From NCBI GenBank assembly GCA_000818095.1, contig CP009416.1:3022501-3086500 (forward strand): a DNA stretch of 64,000 nucleotides, given 5' to 3'. The notes under the pieces are model-generated. The model did no database searches. It saw only the letters and a program-made list of their open reading frames with translations, and had not been told where the DNA came from. The position numbers were made by a program, and so were the translations under genes. How positions within the stretch are numbered: the first letter of the stretch is position 1; the number at the start of each line of letters is the position of its first letter. Positions 41,565 to 50,012 of the stretch are shown piece by piece. The DNA is from Jeotgalibacillus malaysiensis (GTDB lineage: Bacteria > Bacillota > Bacilli > Bacillales > Jeotgalibacillaceae).

Positions 41565-42662
41565 ATGAAAAAGGCAATTTTATTAATGGTTACGCTTGTG
41601 CTGCTGATCGCAGTGCCGGTTGTATCAGGTTCAACGCTGTTGTCTGTGAATGGCGCAATGGATGAACCAAATGGAGCAGATGTGACAGTCGGCGGTTATA
41701 TTGTGGGGGTACCGGTATCGACTTCGACTGTGCAGCAATCTAACTTCACGAGTGATTATGCGCTCGCACTGGCGGATGATCCTGGTGAAACGCAGATGTC
41801 AGAAATGATTTTTGTCAAGCTGGATGCCGGATATCGCAGTGAATATGGCTTAATGAGTGACCCTTCGAATTTAGGGGATTACGTCGTTGTTGATGGCACA
41901 CGTGATGATTATTTCGCACATGAAGGTATCGAGTCAGTGACATCGATCAGCCGTGAAGCAGGCGGGGATCCGGGTACACCGGGAACAGGCTACTATGCTG
42001 ATGCAGAAGGCTTAACTGGTGTTGCTTTAAAGCAGGCCCTACATAACATTATTGATGATCATCAGGAAATTTCCTATGCTAATGCATGGGAAGCGCTGCG
42101 CAATACAGATGAGGATCCGAATAATCCAAATAACGTTCTGCTTTTATATACAGGGAAATCCATTTCAAAATATGATAATGGCGGACTTGTTGATGAATGG
42201 AACCGCGAGCATGTCTGGCCTCAATCTAAAGGTGATTTCGGCACAACAATGGGGACAGGTACTGACCTGCATGCCCTCAGACCGACTGATGTAACAGTCA
42301 ATTCATCAAGACAGAATCTTGATTTTGATAATGGAGGAAGAATTCACCCTGAAGCACCAAACACATTTTATGACGGTGATTCATGGGAGCCGCGCGATGA
42401 AGTAAAAGGTGATATTGCACGTATGGTATTCTACATGGCAGTGCGCTATGAAGGTGACGCGGGTGAAGTGGACCTTGAAGTGCTTGACCAGGTCGAGGTA
42501 AATGGCCCTTACCTTGGGAAACTCTCCACTTTAAAAGAGTGGCATGAACAGGACCCGGTTGATGCATTTGAACGCAACCGGAATGAGATCATCTTTGAAT
42601 CATACCAGGGAAATCGCAATCCGTTTATTGACAACCCTGAGTACGTTGAAGCCATATGGTAA
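41565..42662 (+). CDS. Secreted endonuclease I-family nuclease with N-terminal OB-like domain
   Basis: A Sec signal peptide (residues 1-22, MKKAILLMVTLVLLIAVPVV) precedes a beta-rich DUF6359/OB-like domain (about 25-130: VTVGGYIVGVPVSTST). The endonuclease I domain (about 140-365) has NREHVWPQSKGDF near 222, TDLHALRPTDVTVNSSRQNLDFDNG near 240 and MVFYMAVRYEGD near 290, with the family catalytic His in EHVWP. It would be exported and degrade extracellular DNA and RNA, like Bsn/YurI of B. subtilis. No cell-wall anchor is seen. GAGGAGTGTCGG precedes the ATG. Confidence 0.9.
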   Translation: MKKAILLMVTLVLLIAVPVVSGSTLLSVNGAMDEPNGADVTVGGYIVGVPVSTSTVQQSNFTSDYALALADDPGETQMSEMIFVKLDAGYRSEYGLMSDPSNLGDYVVVDGTRDDYFAHEGIESVTSISREAGGDPGTPGTGYYADAEGLTGVALKQALHNIIDDHQEISYANAWEALRNTDEDPNNPNNVLLLYTGKSISKYDNGGLVDEWNREHVWPQSKGDFGTTMGTGTDLHALRPTDVTVNSSRQNLDFDNGGRIHPEAPNTFYDGDSWEPRDEVKGDIARMVFYMAVRYEGDAGEVDLEVLDQVEVNGPYLGKLSTLKEWHEQDPVDAFERNRNEIIFESYQGNRNPFIDNPEYVEAIW

Positions 42663-42673
42663 TCATGAAAAAT

Positions 42674-42708
42674 GCAGACCCTTTTCAAAAAATAGGGTCT
42701 GCTTTTAT
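42674..42708. terminator. Bidirectional intrinsic terminator
   Basis: GCAGACCCT/AGGGTCTGC stem with flanking A and T tracts between convergent genes. Confidence 0.85.
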
Positions 42709-43187
42709 CTTTGATTCATTTCATATCCTTTATCCCTCATAATATGCTGCAGCGCACTGCGAAACGTTGAAAAAGAATGAATGCCCACATCTCTCACCAC
42801 GCCTGACAGTACCATCTCCCTTGCAAAAAGCGGAGAAAATCCAACAAAAATCGTACGTGCACCCATCAGCTTAACCGCCCCGATCAGATCTCTCATCTTC
42901 GCAGCCACCAGCTGATAATCCGACTTGTCCACATCATTGATATTCGTCCCTGATAAATCAATCAGTACATTTTCCACTTCCCCGCGCTCCAGGTGATGAA
43001 GAATTGCCTCAAGAATGTGTGTCATCCTCTCTTCAGTGATTCCACCCGTTAAAGGCACCAGAATCGTATGCGGAACAATCGACGGAATAATCGGTGCAGA
43101 CAGCTCTCTAATATATGTTTCATAACGTTCAACTTTTTCATTCAGTCTAACAATCTCCCGCTTCAAGCTTTCAATTGACTCAGACAT
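42705..43187 (-). CDS. Short RsbR-like STAS protein
   Basis: A 160-residue protein. Residues 1-35 are a coiled coil (IESLKREIVRLNEKVERYETYI) leading straight into ELSAPIIPSIVPHTILVPLTG, the characteristic entry to the RsbR STAS domain. VLIDLSGTNINDVDKSDYQL, LMGARTIFVGFSPLFARE and FSTFRSALQHI follow. The N-terminal globin-like sensor of RsbR is missing, so it may plug into stressosomes without its own turret. ATG 43187 follows GGGAGAGCC. Confidence 0.8.
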   Translation of the reverse strand: MSESIESLKREIVRLNEKVERYETYIRELSAPIIPSIVPHTILVPLTGGITEERMTHILEAILHHLERGEVENVLIDLSGTNINDVDKSDYQLVAAKMRDLIGAVKLMGARTIFVGFSPLFAREMVLSGVVRDVGIHSFSTFRSALQHIMRDKGYEMNQR

Positions 43188-43252
43188 GGCTCTCCCTCTT
43201 TTCGCCAATAGGATACTCTTAATATACCCCTGAAATGAGATTATGTAACCCT

Positions 43253-43326
43253 TGATACAGCGGGGACGGAGGTTGTTGTATCGTTCTGATAATCATTACA
43301 AAAATGGCACACTGGGGACGGAGTTG
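43253..43326. repeat. Palindromic repeat family C (GATACA arm plus left arm of copy split by IS copy 2)
   Basis: TTGATACAGCGGGGACGGAG, TGTTGTATC, then CACACTGGGGACGGAGT meeting the IS at 43327. AGT at 43324-43326 is duplicated at 44804-44806. Confidence 0.8.
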
Positions 43327-43379
43327 TGGTGCACCCCTAAAGTTAGAGTTCAAAAACTAACTTTAGGGGTGCATTTATT

Positions 43380-43946
43380 ATGGTTAAATACAATGAGAAG
43401 TTTAAATTGATGATTGTGAAAGAATATTTGAACGGTCCTCATGGTATTAGAATTTTAGCACGTAAGCATGGTATTCAATCTAAAACGCAGATCTTTAATT
43501 GGGTGAATATCTATCGGCACTTTGGTGAAGAAGGGTTGAAGAAAAAGAAAAAGGCATTTTATTCTGTTCAATTTAAACTGGATGTAATAAGCTTTATGGA
43601 CAGAACAGGTGCTTCCCAAACTGAAACAGCCCTTCAATTTAGACTAACGAACCCATCGTTAATTGGCGAATGGAAGAAAAAGTTCCTTGAAGGGGGTTAT
43701 GAAGCACTAGAGAACCCGAGAGGACAATCAACCATGTCAGATAAAAAGAAGAATGGTCAAAACGAGACAGCCTCTAATCAAAATGAAGCGTCTAACAGAG
43801 AAAAAGAATTAGAGAGAGAAAACGAGTTATTACGTCTTGAGGTTGCTTATTTAAAAAAGTTAAAAGCTTTTCAGAAGGATCCGAACAACTATCTCGAAAA
43901 GCACAAGCAGCGCTATCGTTCGAACTCAAAGAAACATTCAGACTAA
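43380..43946 (+). CDS. IS3-family transposase OrfA, copy 2
   Basis: Same 188-residue sequence as copy 1 (helix-turn-helix near residues 21 and 77, leucine zipper near 148-160). The start codon appears to be TTG in this copy, the bases before it being one shorter than in copy 1. It ends 11 bases before the orfB ATG. Confidence 0.92.
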   Translation: MVKYNEKFKLMIVKEYLNGPHGIRILARKHGIQSKTQIFNWVNIYRHFGEEGLKKKKKAFYSVQFKLDVISFMDRTGASQTETALQFRLTNPSLIGEWKKKFLEGGYEALENPRGQSTMSDKKKNGQNETASNQNEASNREKELERENELLRLEVAYLKKLKAFQKDPNNYLEKHKQRYRSNSKKHSD

Positions 43947-43957
43947 AGGATGTATTA

Positions 43958-44773
43958 ATGGTTGTAGGCATTCCTGAAGCTTCCTATCATTATCATATTA
44001 AACGGATGCATAATGTTAATCCGGATCAGGAGCTTGAAGATCAGATTCGATTCATCTTCGATGCCCACAATGGCAACTATGGGTACCGTCGAATCCAGGC
44101 GGCACTTAAGAGTGACGGGCTGATCATCAATCATAAAAAGGTTCAACGGATTATGAAAAAGCTTGGCTTAAAAGGCTTAAAGTTCAGAAGGAAATCTAGA
44201 AGCTATAGCTCTTACAAAGGTACCGTAGGTAACGTGGCCAAGAACAGGTTGAATCGCCGTTTTCAAACAGCTCATCCTCTTCAAAAGCTGGCAACCGATA
44301 TTACTGAATTCAAATGCTTAGGTGGCGGAAAGTTGTACCTGAGCCCGATCCTGGATATGCATAATAGTGAAGTGATTTCATTTGGCGTCAGTCAACATCC
44401 GACATTGGATTTCGTTATGAAACCATTAGAAGAAGCTCTGAACCTTGTAAAGTATGCAAAATACCGTACAACTATTCACTCTGATCAAGGATGGCATTAT
44501 CAGCACTATACATGGGTCAAGGCCCTGAAAGGGCAAAAGGTATTTCAAAGTATGTCCCGAAAAGGAAATTGTATCGACAATGCCCTTATGGAGAACTTTT
44601 TTGGTTTACTAAAGCAGGAAATGTATTATGGAGAGAAGTTACGCACATACGAAGAACTTAAAAAAGATATTGAAACGTATATCCATTATTACAACCATGA
44701 TCGAATCAAACAAAAGTTGGCTGGCATGAGTCCGGTTCAATATCGTCTGCATACCAGCCAAATGGCTGCTTAA
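43958..44773 (+). CDS. IS3-family transposase OrfB, copy 2
   Basis: A 271-residue DD35E transposase (D114, D176, E212). It is identical in protein sequence to copy 3 and differs from copy 1 by two residues (Asn in MHNVNP, Ile in RRIQAAL). Confidence 0.93.
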   Translation: MVVGIPEASYHYHIKRMHNVNPDQELEDQIRFIFDAHNGNYGYRRIQAALKSDGLIINHKKVQRIMKKLGLKGLKFRRKSRSYSSYKGTVGNVAKNRLNRRFQTAHPLQKLATDITEFKCLGGGKLYLSPILDMHNSEVISFGVSQHPTLDFVMKPLEEALNLVKYAKYRTTIHSDQGWHYQHYTWVKALKGQKVFQSMSRKGNCIDNALMENFFGLLKQEMYYGEKLRTYEELKKDIETYIHYYNHDRIKQKLAGMSPVQYRLHTSQMAA

Positions 44774-44803
44774 TAAAAACTCTAACTTTTGGGGGTCACA
44801 TCA

Positions 44804-44867
44804 AGTTCAGTGTGCCATTTTTAGAATCATTATAAAAATGAATCACTGAACTCCGTCCCCACTGCGC
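44804..44867. repeat. Palindromic repeat family C, right part of copy split by IS copy 2
   Basis: AGTTCAGTGTGCCATTTTTA, AGAATCATTATAAAAATG, then CTGAACTCCGTCCCC. Joined to 43310-43326, it restores a complete palindrome. Confidence 0.85.
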
Positions 44868-44870
44868 CGC

Positions 44871-46370
44871 TCACTGCTTAAGCAAGCTCTCCCCCTTATC
44901 AATAATCTCCTTCTTCTTATCAGCATCCCGCTTCTGCCACTGCTTATAGACCAGCCCCATCCGATGATTATCACTGAGTTTGTCAGCGTGCCGATCTAAG
45001 AAGTGCCAGTAGAGTGCGTTGAATGGACAGGCGTCTTCTTCTGTCTGGTGGTTAACGTTATATTTACAGGAACCGCAGTAGTTGCTCATTTTGTTGATGT
45101 ATTTACCTGATGCGACGTAAGGCTTGGTGGAAAGGACGCCTCCATCTGCATAGAGTGCCATCCCGAGTACGTTCGGCAGCACGACCCAGTCGTGGGCATC
45201 GATATACATTTCGTTGAACCAGTCTGCGGTCTGCTGCGGTGAGAGTCCGTAAAGTGTTGCGTAGTTGCCAATGACCATGAGCCGCTGGATATGGTGGTTG
45301 TAGCCATGCTCCACTACCGGCCGGATTGACTCATGCATACAATTCATATCGGTATCTGCATCCCAGAAAAAAGACGGCAGATCGCGCTCATGGTTAAAGT
45401 TATTAACATCACGGTACTTTGGCATCTTCTTCAGATAGATTCCCCGTATAAACTCACGCCAGCCAATGAGCTGCCTGATAAATCCTTCAGCTGAGTTAAG
45501 CGGCACCTCTCCATCCAGATAGGCTTGTTCAGCTTTACTGACTACCTCCATTGGCGTAAGCAGCCCAATATTTATAGAAGAAGACAGAAGTGAGTGCGAC
45601 ATAAAATCGTCCCCTTCAAGCATTGCATCCTGGTAAGTACCAAAGGTTTCGAGCCTTTCTTTGATGAACTGATTCAGTGCCTGTAACGCTTCTTTCCTCG
45701 TCACCGCCCATCTGAACGGCTTAATCTCACCCGGGTTATCTCCGAACTGCTTTTCAACCTTTTCAATGACATCTTTGGTGATATCATCCGGCCTGAATGA
45801 CCGGGCTTTTGTAAATGTGGTATCGCTTTTAGCCGACTTACGGTTATCCTGATCGAACGACCACTTGCCACCTACAGGATTCTCCCCCTCTACCAGCACG
45901 TTGAGACGCTTTCGCATCCTTCGGTAAAAAGGATCCATCTTCCACGGTCCATCACCCTTCAGCTCATTTTTGATTTCCTCAACAGTCAGTAAAAACAGCG
46001 GACGGGCGTCAAGCACTTCCACTTCAATACCAGACAGCCCCTTCTCCCACTTTTTCATCGCCTGAGTCATCCGATAATCCGTGTGAACCGTATAATAAAC
46101 CTTCTCAGGCTTAAACTCTTTCGCATGCGCCTTCCACGCATCCTCAAACGAATCCGCTTCACGGTAATCCACCTGATACCCCTTCTCCTCAAGCTCCGCT
46201 GCAAAATGCCGCATCGCAGAAAAAATCAACACAAGCTTCTGCTTATGATAATGCTGCCACGTCGAACGCGACTGCGCTTCAATCATCAAAAACACATCAT
46301 CCTCATCAGCCTCTTTCACTATCGGCAGCTCATGACACAATTGATTCCCAAAAATCCAGCGTGTAGCCAT
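44871..46370 (-). CDS. Iron-sulfur cryptochrome/(6-4) photolyase-related protein (FeS-BCP)
   Basis: A 499-residue DPRP-type flavoprotein. The N-terminal Rossmann antenna domain (MATRWIFGNQLCHELP) is followed by a helical FAD domain with FIRQLIGWREFIRGIY, VVEHGYNHHIQRLMVIGNYATLYG and DWVVLPNVLGMALYADGG. Four cysteines expected to hold a 4Fe-4S cluster are present: DMNCMHES, NYCGSCKYN (two) and EDACPFN. It would repair (6-4) photoproducts or sense blue light. ATG 46370 follows CAGGAGGTGATTCC; the longer reading is not needed. Confidence 0.92.
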   Translation of the reverse strand: MATRWIFGNQLCHELPIVKEADEDDVFLMIEAQSRSTWQHYHKQKLVLIFSAMRHFAAELEEKGYQVDYREADSFEDAWKAHAKEFKPEKVYYTVHTDYRMTQAMKKWEKGLSGIEVEVLDARPLFLLTVEEIKNELKGDGPWKMDPFYRRMRKRLNVLVEGENPVGGKWSFDQDNRKSAKSDTTFTKARSFRPDDITKDVIEKVEKQFGDNPGEIKPFRWAVTRKEALQALNQFIKERLETFGTYQDAMLEGDDFMSHSLLSSSINIGLLTPMEVVSKAEQAYLDGEVPLNSAEGFIRQLIGWREFIRGIYLKKMPKYRDVNNFNHERDLPSFFWDADTDMNCMHESIRPVVEHGYNHHIQRLMVIGNYATLYGLSPQQTADWFNEMYIDAHDWVVLPNVLGMALYADGGVLSTKPYVASGKYINKMSNYCGSCKYNVNHQTEEDACPFNALYWHFLDRHADKLSDNHRMGLVYKQWQKRDADKKKEIIDKGESLLKQ

Positions 46371-46433
46371 GGAATCACCTCCTGATAGTGGTATACCCAT
46401 TGTGCAGGCGGATGAGTCGGGTGGATGTGCACA

Positions 46434-46562
46434 TTGGGGACGGAGTTGCGTGTGCTGTTTTTAGAATGGTTATTAAAATGTACACCCCCGGGACGGAGTT
46501 GAGTGATCCACTTTTAGAATCATTCTTATAATGGATCATTCAACTCCGTCCCCAGTGAGCCA
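46434..46562. repeat. Palindromic repeat family C, uninterrupted copy with an extra half-unit
   Basis: ATTGGGGACGGAGTTGCG, then a second arm CCGGGACGGAGTTGAGTG, the centre TTTTAGAATCATTCTTATAA and the closing arm TTCAACTCCGTCCCCAGTG. This is the cleanest view of an empty IS target site. Confidence 0.85.
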
Positions 46563-46620
46563 CTTTCATTACCGAACCAAAAAATGCTAAAATAAAAAGA
46601 AAAAAATGGCAGGTGTTTTT

Positions 46621-46884
46621 TTGTATGTAAAGGCTTTTAGAATTCTTTCTTATATTGCGGCAGCGGTTGTGTTAGTGAATGTTGGGCTGAGGTGGTTTGC
46701 GGATATTGATTTAATTGGTCCCGCCTGGTTTCTGGTGCCGACGATCATTTTGGCTGTTGGGTTGGGGATGGAGTCATACATAGATAAAACCCGAGGAAAC
46801 AAATTAGCCTATTTTTATTTCCTCGCGAGCGGGATCATGTTGGGTTTTTTGGTTTATGAAGTTGTTAATCAAGTCTTCATCTGA
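46621..46884 (+). CDS. Small membrane protein, DUF3953-like paralogue
   Basis: Three hydrophobic helices (MYVKAFRILSYIAAAVVLVN, IGPAWFLVPTIILAVGLGME, LAYFYFLASGIMLGFLVYEV). The sequence aligns by eye with the protein at 50013 (VVxLVNVG, a MESY/AEYY turn, KLAYFYF/KTAYSFF). I prefer TTG at 46621 (SD AGGTG) to the ATG at 46606, which overlaps the SD; this is uncertain. Function unknown. Confidence 0.65.
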   Translation: MYVKAFRILSYIAAAVVLVNVGLRWFADIDLIGPAWFLVPTIILAVGLGMESYIDKTRGNKLAYFYFLASGIMLGFLVYEVVNQVFI

Positions 46885-46887
46885 AAA

Positions 46888-46933
46888 AACGCTATGAGCA
46901 GCTCCGTTTCCAAACGAAGTTGTCCATAGCGTT
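46888..46933. terminator. Bidirectional terminator-like hairpin
   Basis: AACGCTATG/CATAGCGTT arms with an inner stem, between convergent genes. Confidence 0.7.
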
Positions 46934-46942
46934 TCCCTAATG

Positions 46943-47767
46943 TTATTCAGTATCCTTCTTCCACTCGTCCTGCTCAATCAGCATTTTACCAGGCCAGGTA
47001 TATGCAAGAATCCCGCCGTCTGCTTTAATATCTTCCCCGGTTACATATGAACTGTCGTCTGAGGCAAGGAACAGTGCAACAGTCGCCATTTCGCGCGGTT
47101 TCCCTAGTCTGCCAAGCGGTGTGATCCACTTGTTGGCTTCACGGAATGCTTCACCCATCTTCTCCTGTTTTGATCCGACCAGTTCATCAATGAGCGGCGT
47201 TTCAATTGTTCCCGGTGAAACGGAATTTACACGGATGCCGTGACGCGCGTAATCGATCGCTGTCGCCTTGGTAAAGTTGATAATGCCACCTTTTGCAGCA
47301 TTATAGCCTGAGCGGTCAAGGTCTGCAGCGTGTCCTGACATAGAACCGTTATTAATAATCGAACCGCCGTGATCCATCATTAGTGGGATAATAAATTTAC
47401 TCATTAGAAACGTCCCGCGAAGGTCTACTGCGATAATCCGGTCAAAAAGCTCAATCGGATATTCATGTACCTTTCCACCCTGCTGATCCACTCCTGCATT
47501 GTTGAACAGAACATCCACCGTTTTATATTCTTCCTTGATCGCTTCTGCAAATGACTCTACACTCTTTTCATCGGAAACATCAACTTCATAAGCAACTGCC
47601 TTGCCGCCGTTACTAGTGATTTCACTTACCACCTGATCAAGCTCATCCTTGTTTACATCAGCAAGTACCGTTACAGCACCTTCCTCAGCAAAAACGTGTG
47701 CCGTTGCTTCACCGATTCCAGTAGCAGCTCCCGTGATTATTGTCGTCTTGCCCGATAAACGTCCCAT
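46943..47767 (-). CDS. Short-chain dehydrogenase/reductase
   Basis: A classical SDR of 274 residues: cofactor loop TGAATGIGEATAHVF (near residue 12), NNAG (near 89), the catalytic Ser in IINNGSMSG and the YxxxK in SGYNAAKGGIINF (near 153). The C-terminal SYVTGEDIKADGGILAYTW is the typical substrate-side end. It prefers NAD(P) and probably oxidises an alcohol or sugar. GGAGGTTTTTCGA precedes the ATG. IS copy 3 is inserted 85 bases upstream of its start. Confidence 0.9.
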   Translation of the reverse strand: MGRLSGKTTIITGAATGIGEATAHVFAEEGAVTVLADVNKDELDQVVSEITSNGGKAVAYEVDVSDEKSVESFAEAIKEEYKTVDVLFNNAGVDQQGGKVHEYPIELFDRIIAVDLRGTFLMSKFIIPLMMDHGGSIINNGSMSGHAADLDRSGYNAAKGGIINFTKATAIDYARHGIRVNSVSPGTIETPLIDELVGSKQEKMGEAFREANKWITPLGRLGKPREMATVALFLASDDSSYVTGEDIKADGGILAYTWPGKMLIEQDEWKKDTE

Positions 47768-47839
47768 TCGAAAAACCTCCTGTTATTTGTATATACATGA
47801 GGTTCCCTTTTTGTGGAAGTGTAAACATAGAGCGGCATA

Positions 47840-47852
47840 CCCGGGACGGAGT
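47840..47852. repeat. Palindromic repeat family C, left part of copy split by IS copy 3
   Basis: CCCGGGACGGAGT up to the IS. AGT at 47850-47852 is duplicated at 49332-49334. Confidence 0.8.
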
Positions 47853-47882
47853 TGATGTGACCCCCAAAAGTTAGAGTTTTTA

Positions 47883-48698
47883 TTAAGCAGCCATTTGGCT
47901 GGTATGCAGACGATATTGAACCGGACTCATGCCAGCCAACTTTTGTTTGATTCGATCATGGTTGTAATAATGGATATACGTTTCAATATCTTTTTTAAGT
48001 TCTTCGTATGTGCGTAACTTCTCTCCATAATACATTTCCTGCTTTAGTAAACCAAAAAAGTTCTCCATAAGGGCATTGTCGATACAATTTCCTTTTCGGG
48101 ACATACTTTGAAATACCTTTTGCCCTTTCAGGGCCTTGACCCATGTATAGTGCTGATAATGCCATCCTTGATCAGAGTGAATAGTTGTACGGTATTTTGC
48201 ATACTTTACAAGGTTCAGAGCTTCTTCTAATGGTTTCATAACGAAATCCAATGTCGGATGTTGACTGACGCCAAATGAAATCACTTCACTATTATGCATA
48301 TCCAGGATCGGGCTCAGGTACAACTTTCCGCCACCTAAGCATTTGAATTCAGTAATATCGGTTGCCAGCTTTTGAAGAGGATGAGCTGTTTGAAAACGGC
48401 GATTCAACCTGTTCTTGGCCACGTTACCTACGGTACCTTTGTAAGAGCTATAGCTTCTAGATTTCCTTCTGAACTTTAAGCCTTTTAAGCCAAGCTTTTT
48501 CATAATCCGTTGAACCTTTTTATGATTGATGATCAGCCCGTCACTCTTAAGTGCCGCCTGGATTCGACGGTACCCATAGTTGCCATTGTGGGCATCGAAG
48601 ATGAATCGAATCTGATCTTCAAGCTCCTGATCCGGATTAACATTATGCATCCGTTTAATATGATAATGATAGGAAGCTTCAGGAATGCCTACAACCAT
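47883..48698 (-). CDS. IS3-family transposase OrfB, copy 3
   Basis: 271-residue DD35E transposase, same protein as copy 2 (D114, D176, E212 intact). Confidence 0.93.
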   Translation of the reverse strand: MVVGIPEASYHYHIKRMHNVNPDQELEDQIRFIFDAHNGNYGYRRIQAALKSDGLIINHKKVQRIMKKLGLKGLKFRRKSRSYSSYKGTVGNVAKNRLNRRFQTAHPLQKLATDITEFKCLGGGKLYLSPILDMHNSEVISFGVSQHPTLDFVMKPLEEALNLVKYAKYRTTIHSDQGWHYQHYTWVKALKGQKVFQSMSRKGNCIDNALMENFFGLLKQEMYYGEKLRTYEELKKDIETYIHYYNHDRIKQKLAGMSPVQYRLHTSQMAA

Positions 48699-48709
48699 TA
48701 ATACATCCT

Positions 48710-49276
48710 TTAGTCTGAATGTTTCTTTGAGTTCGAACGATAGCGCTGCTTGTGCTTTTCGAGATAGTTGTTCGGATCCTTCTGAAAAGCTTTTAACTTT
48801 TTTAAATAAGCAACCTCAAGACGTAATAACTCGTTTTCTCTCTCTAATTCTTTTTCTCTGTTAGACGCTTCATTTTGATTAGAGGCTGTCTCGTTTTGAC
48901 CATTCTTCTTTTTATCTGACATGGTTGATTGTCCTCTCGGGTTCTCTAGTGCTTCATAACCCCCTTCAAGGAACTTTTTCTTCCATTCGCCAATTAACGA
49001 TGGGTTCGTTAGTCTAAATTGAAGGGCTGTTTCAGTTTGGGAAGCACCTGTTCTGTCCATAAAGCTTATTACATCCAGTTTAAATTGAACAGAATAAAAT
49101 GCCTTTTTCTTTTTCTTCAACCCTTCTTCACCAAAGTGCCGATAGATATTCACCCAATTAAAGATCTGCGTTTTAGATTGAATACCATGCTTACGTGCTA
49201 AAATTCTAATACCATGAGGACCGTTCAAATATTCTTTCACAATCATCAATTTAAACTTCTCATTGTATTTAACCAT
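48710..49276 (-). CDS. IS3-family transposase OrfA, copy 3
   Basis: 188-residue DNA-binding subunit identical to the other copies. It starts with ATG (ATTTATTATGGTT on the minus strand), probably the ancestral form. Confidence 0.93.
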   Translation of the reverse strand: MVKYNEKFKLMIVKEYLNGPHGIRILARKHGIQSKTQIFNWVNIYRHFGEEGLKKKKKAFYSVQFKLDVISFMDRTGASQTETALQFRLTNPSLIGEWKKKFLEGGYEALENPRGQSTMSDKKKNGQNETASNQNEASNREKELERENELLRLEVAYLKKLKAFQKDPNNYLEKHKQRYRSNSKKHSD

Positions 49277-49331
49277 AATAAATGCACCCCTAAAGTTAGT
49301 TTTTGAACTCTAACTTTAGGGGTGCACCACA

Positions 49332-49394
49332 AGTTGAGTGAGCCACTTTTAGAATCATTCTCATAATGAACCATTAAACTCCGTCCCCAATGAG
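49332..49394. repeat. Palindromic repeat family C, right part of copy split by IS copy 3
   Basis: AGTTGAGTGAGCCACTTTTA, AGAATCATTCTCATAATG, CATTAAACTCCGTCCCCAATG. Confidence 0.85.
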
Positions 49395-49398
49395 CCGC

Positions 49399-49920
49399 CT
49401 ACCTCAACACCCCCAAATACTCCTCCCAAGGTCCAACATCTTCCCTGTAATGCCCGGCAAACACACGAGTGATCTGCGCAATATGAGTCAGGTCATGCAC
49501 TGCCCATGTAGCGAGCATCTGACGAAGGCTAACTTCTCCGAATGCTGGATGCTGAGCTTTTAGGTTGAAGTCCTCGTCAGATTTGATGAGACGTTTTAAT
49601 TCAGTGAGATTGTCCTCACGCAGCTTGCGAAACGCAGCCAGTCTATCTTCTATTGATTGTTCGCCGCCCATATTCGCTTCTCTGTCAAATGGTGGAAACA
49701 ACTTAGATGCGTCACCTTCAAGTCCTAGAAAGATTCGTGTGCGCGGCATCCAGTTCGTGCGCTCTCCTTCTATTAAATGATCTATGATCTGATAGATATT
49801 CCACGTACCTTCACCCTCATTTGATAAAAGCCAGTCATCTGATTTTCCTATGAGATACGAATCAAGCACACCAGGCGTTTGTTTCAGGATTTCAAGCGTC
49901 TTCTCAAAAGAAAAGTTCAT
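49399..49920 (-). CDS. DinB-family protein
   Basis: Four-helix-bundle DinB/YfiT-like protein of 173 residues. The three metal-binding histidines are likely in QIIDHLIEGE (near residue 48) and in VHDLTHIAQITRVFAGHYR (near 138-142). Many members are thiol-dependent transferases (bacillithiol or similar); the substrate here is unknown. GGGGATAAAGAAC precedes the ATG. Confidence 0.87.
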   Translation of the reverse strand: MNFSFEKTLEILKQTPGVLDSYLIGKSDDWLLSNEGEGTWNIYQIIDHLIEGERTNWMPRTRIFLGLEGDASKLFPPFDREANMGGEQSIEDRLAAFRKLREDNLTELKRLIKSDEDFNLKAQHPAFGEVSLRQMLATWAVHDLTHIAQITRVFAGHYREDVGPWEEYLGVLR

Positions 49921-50012
49921 GTTCTTTATCCCCTTTCACTTTTCAAAATTCAGTGCATGTTTTTCCATTTAAAGATATAATAACCATCAATACTGAATAA
50001 AGAGGGATTCTG

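Larger units (their letters stand above)
43327..44803 (+). mobile_element. IS3-family (IS150-type) insertion sequence, copy 2
   Basis: A 1477-base copy in the opposite orientation to copies 1 and 3. TGTGGTGCACCCC...GGGGGTCACATCA ends, with the AGT duplication on both sides. Confidence 0.93.
47853..49331 (-). mobile_element. IS3-family (IS150-type) insertion sequence, copy 3
   Basis: A 1479-base copy with the same ends. Relative to the GGGACGGAGT target it lies in the orientation opposite to copies 1 and 2, yet uses the same trinucleotide. Confidence 0.93.
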
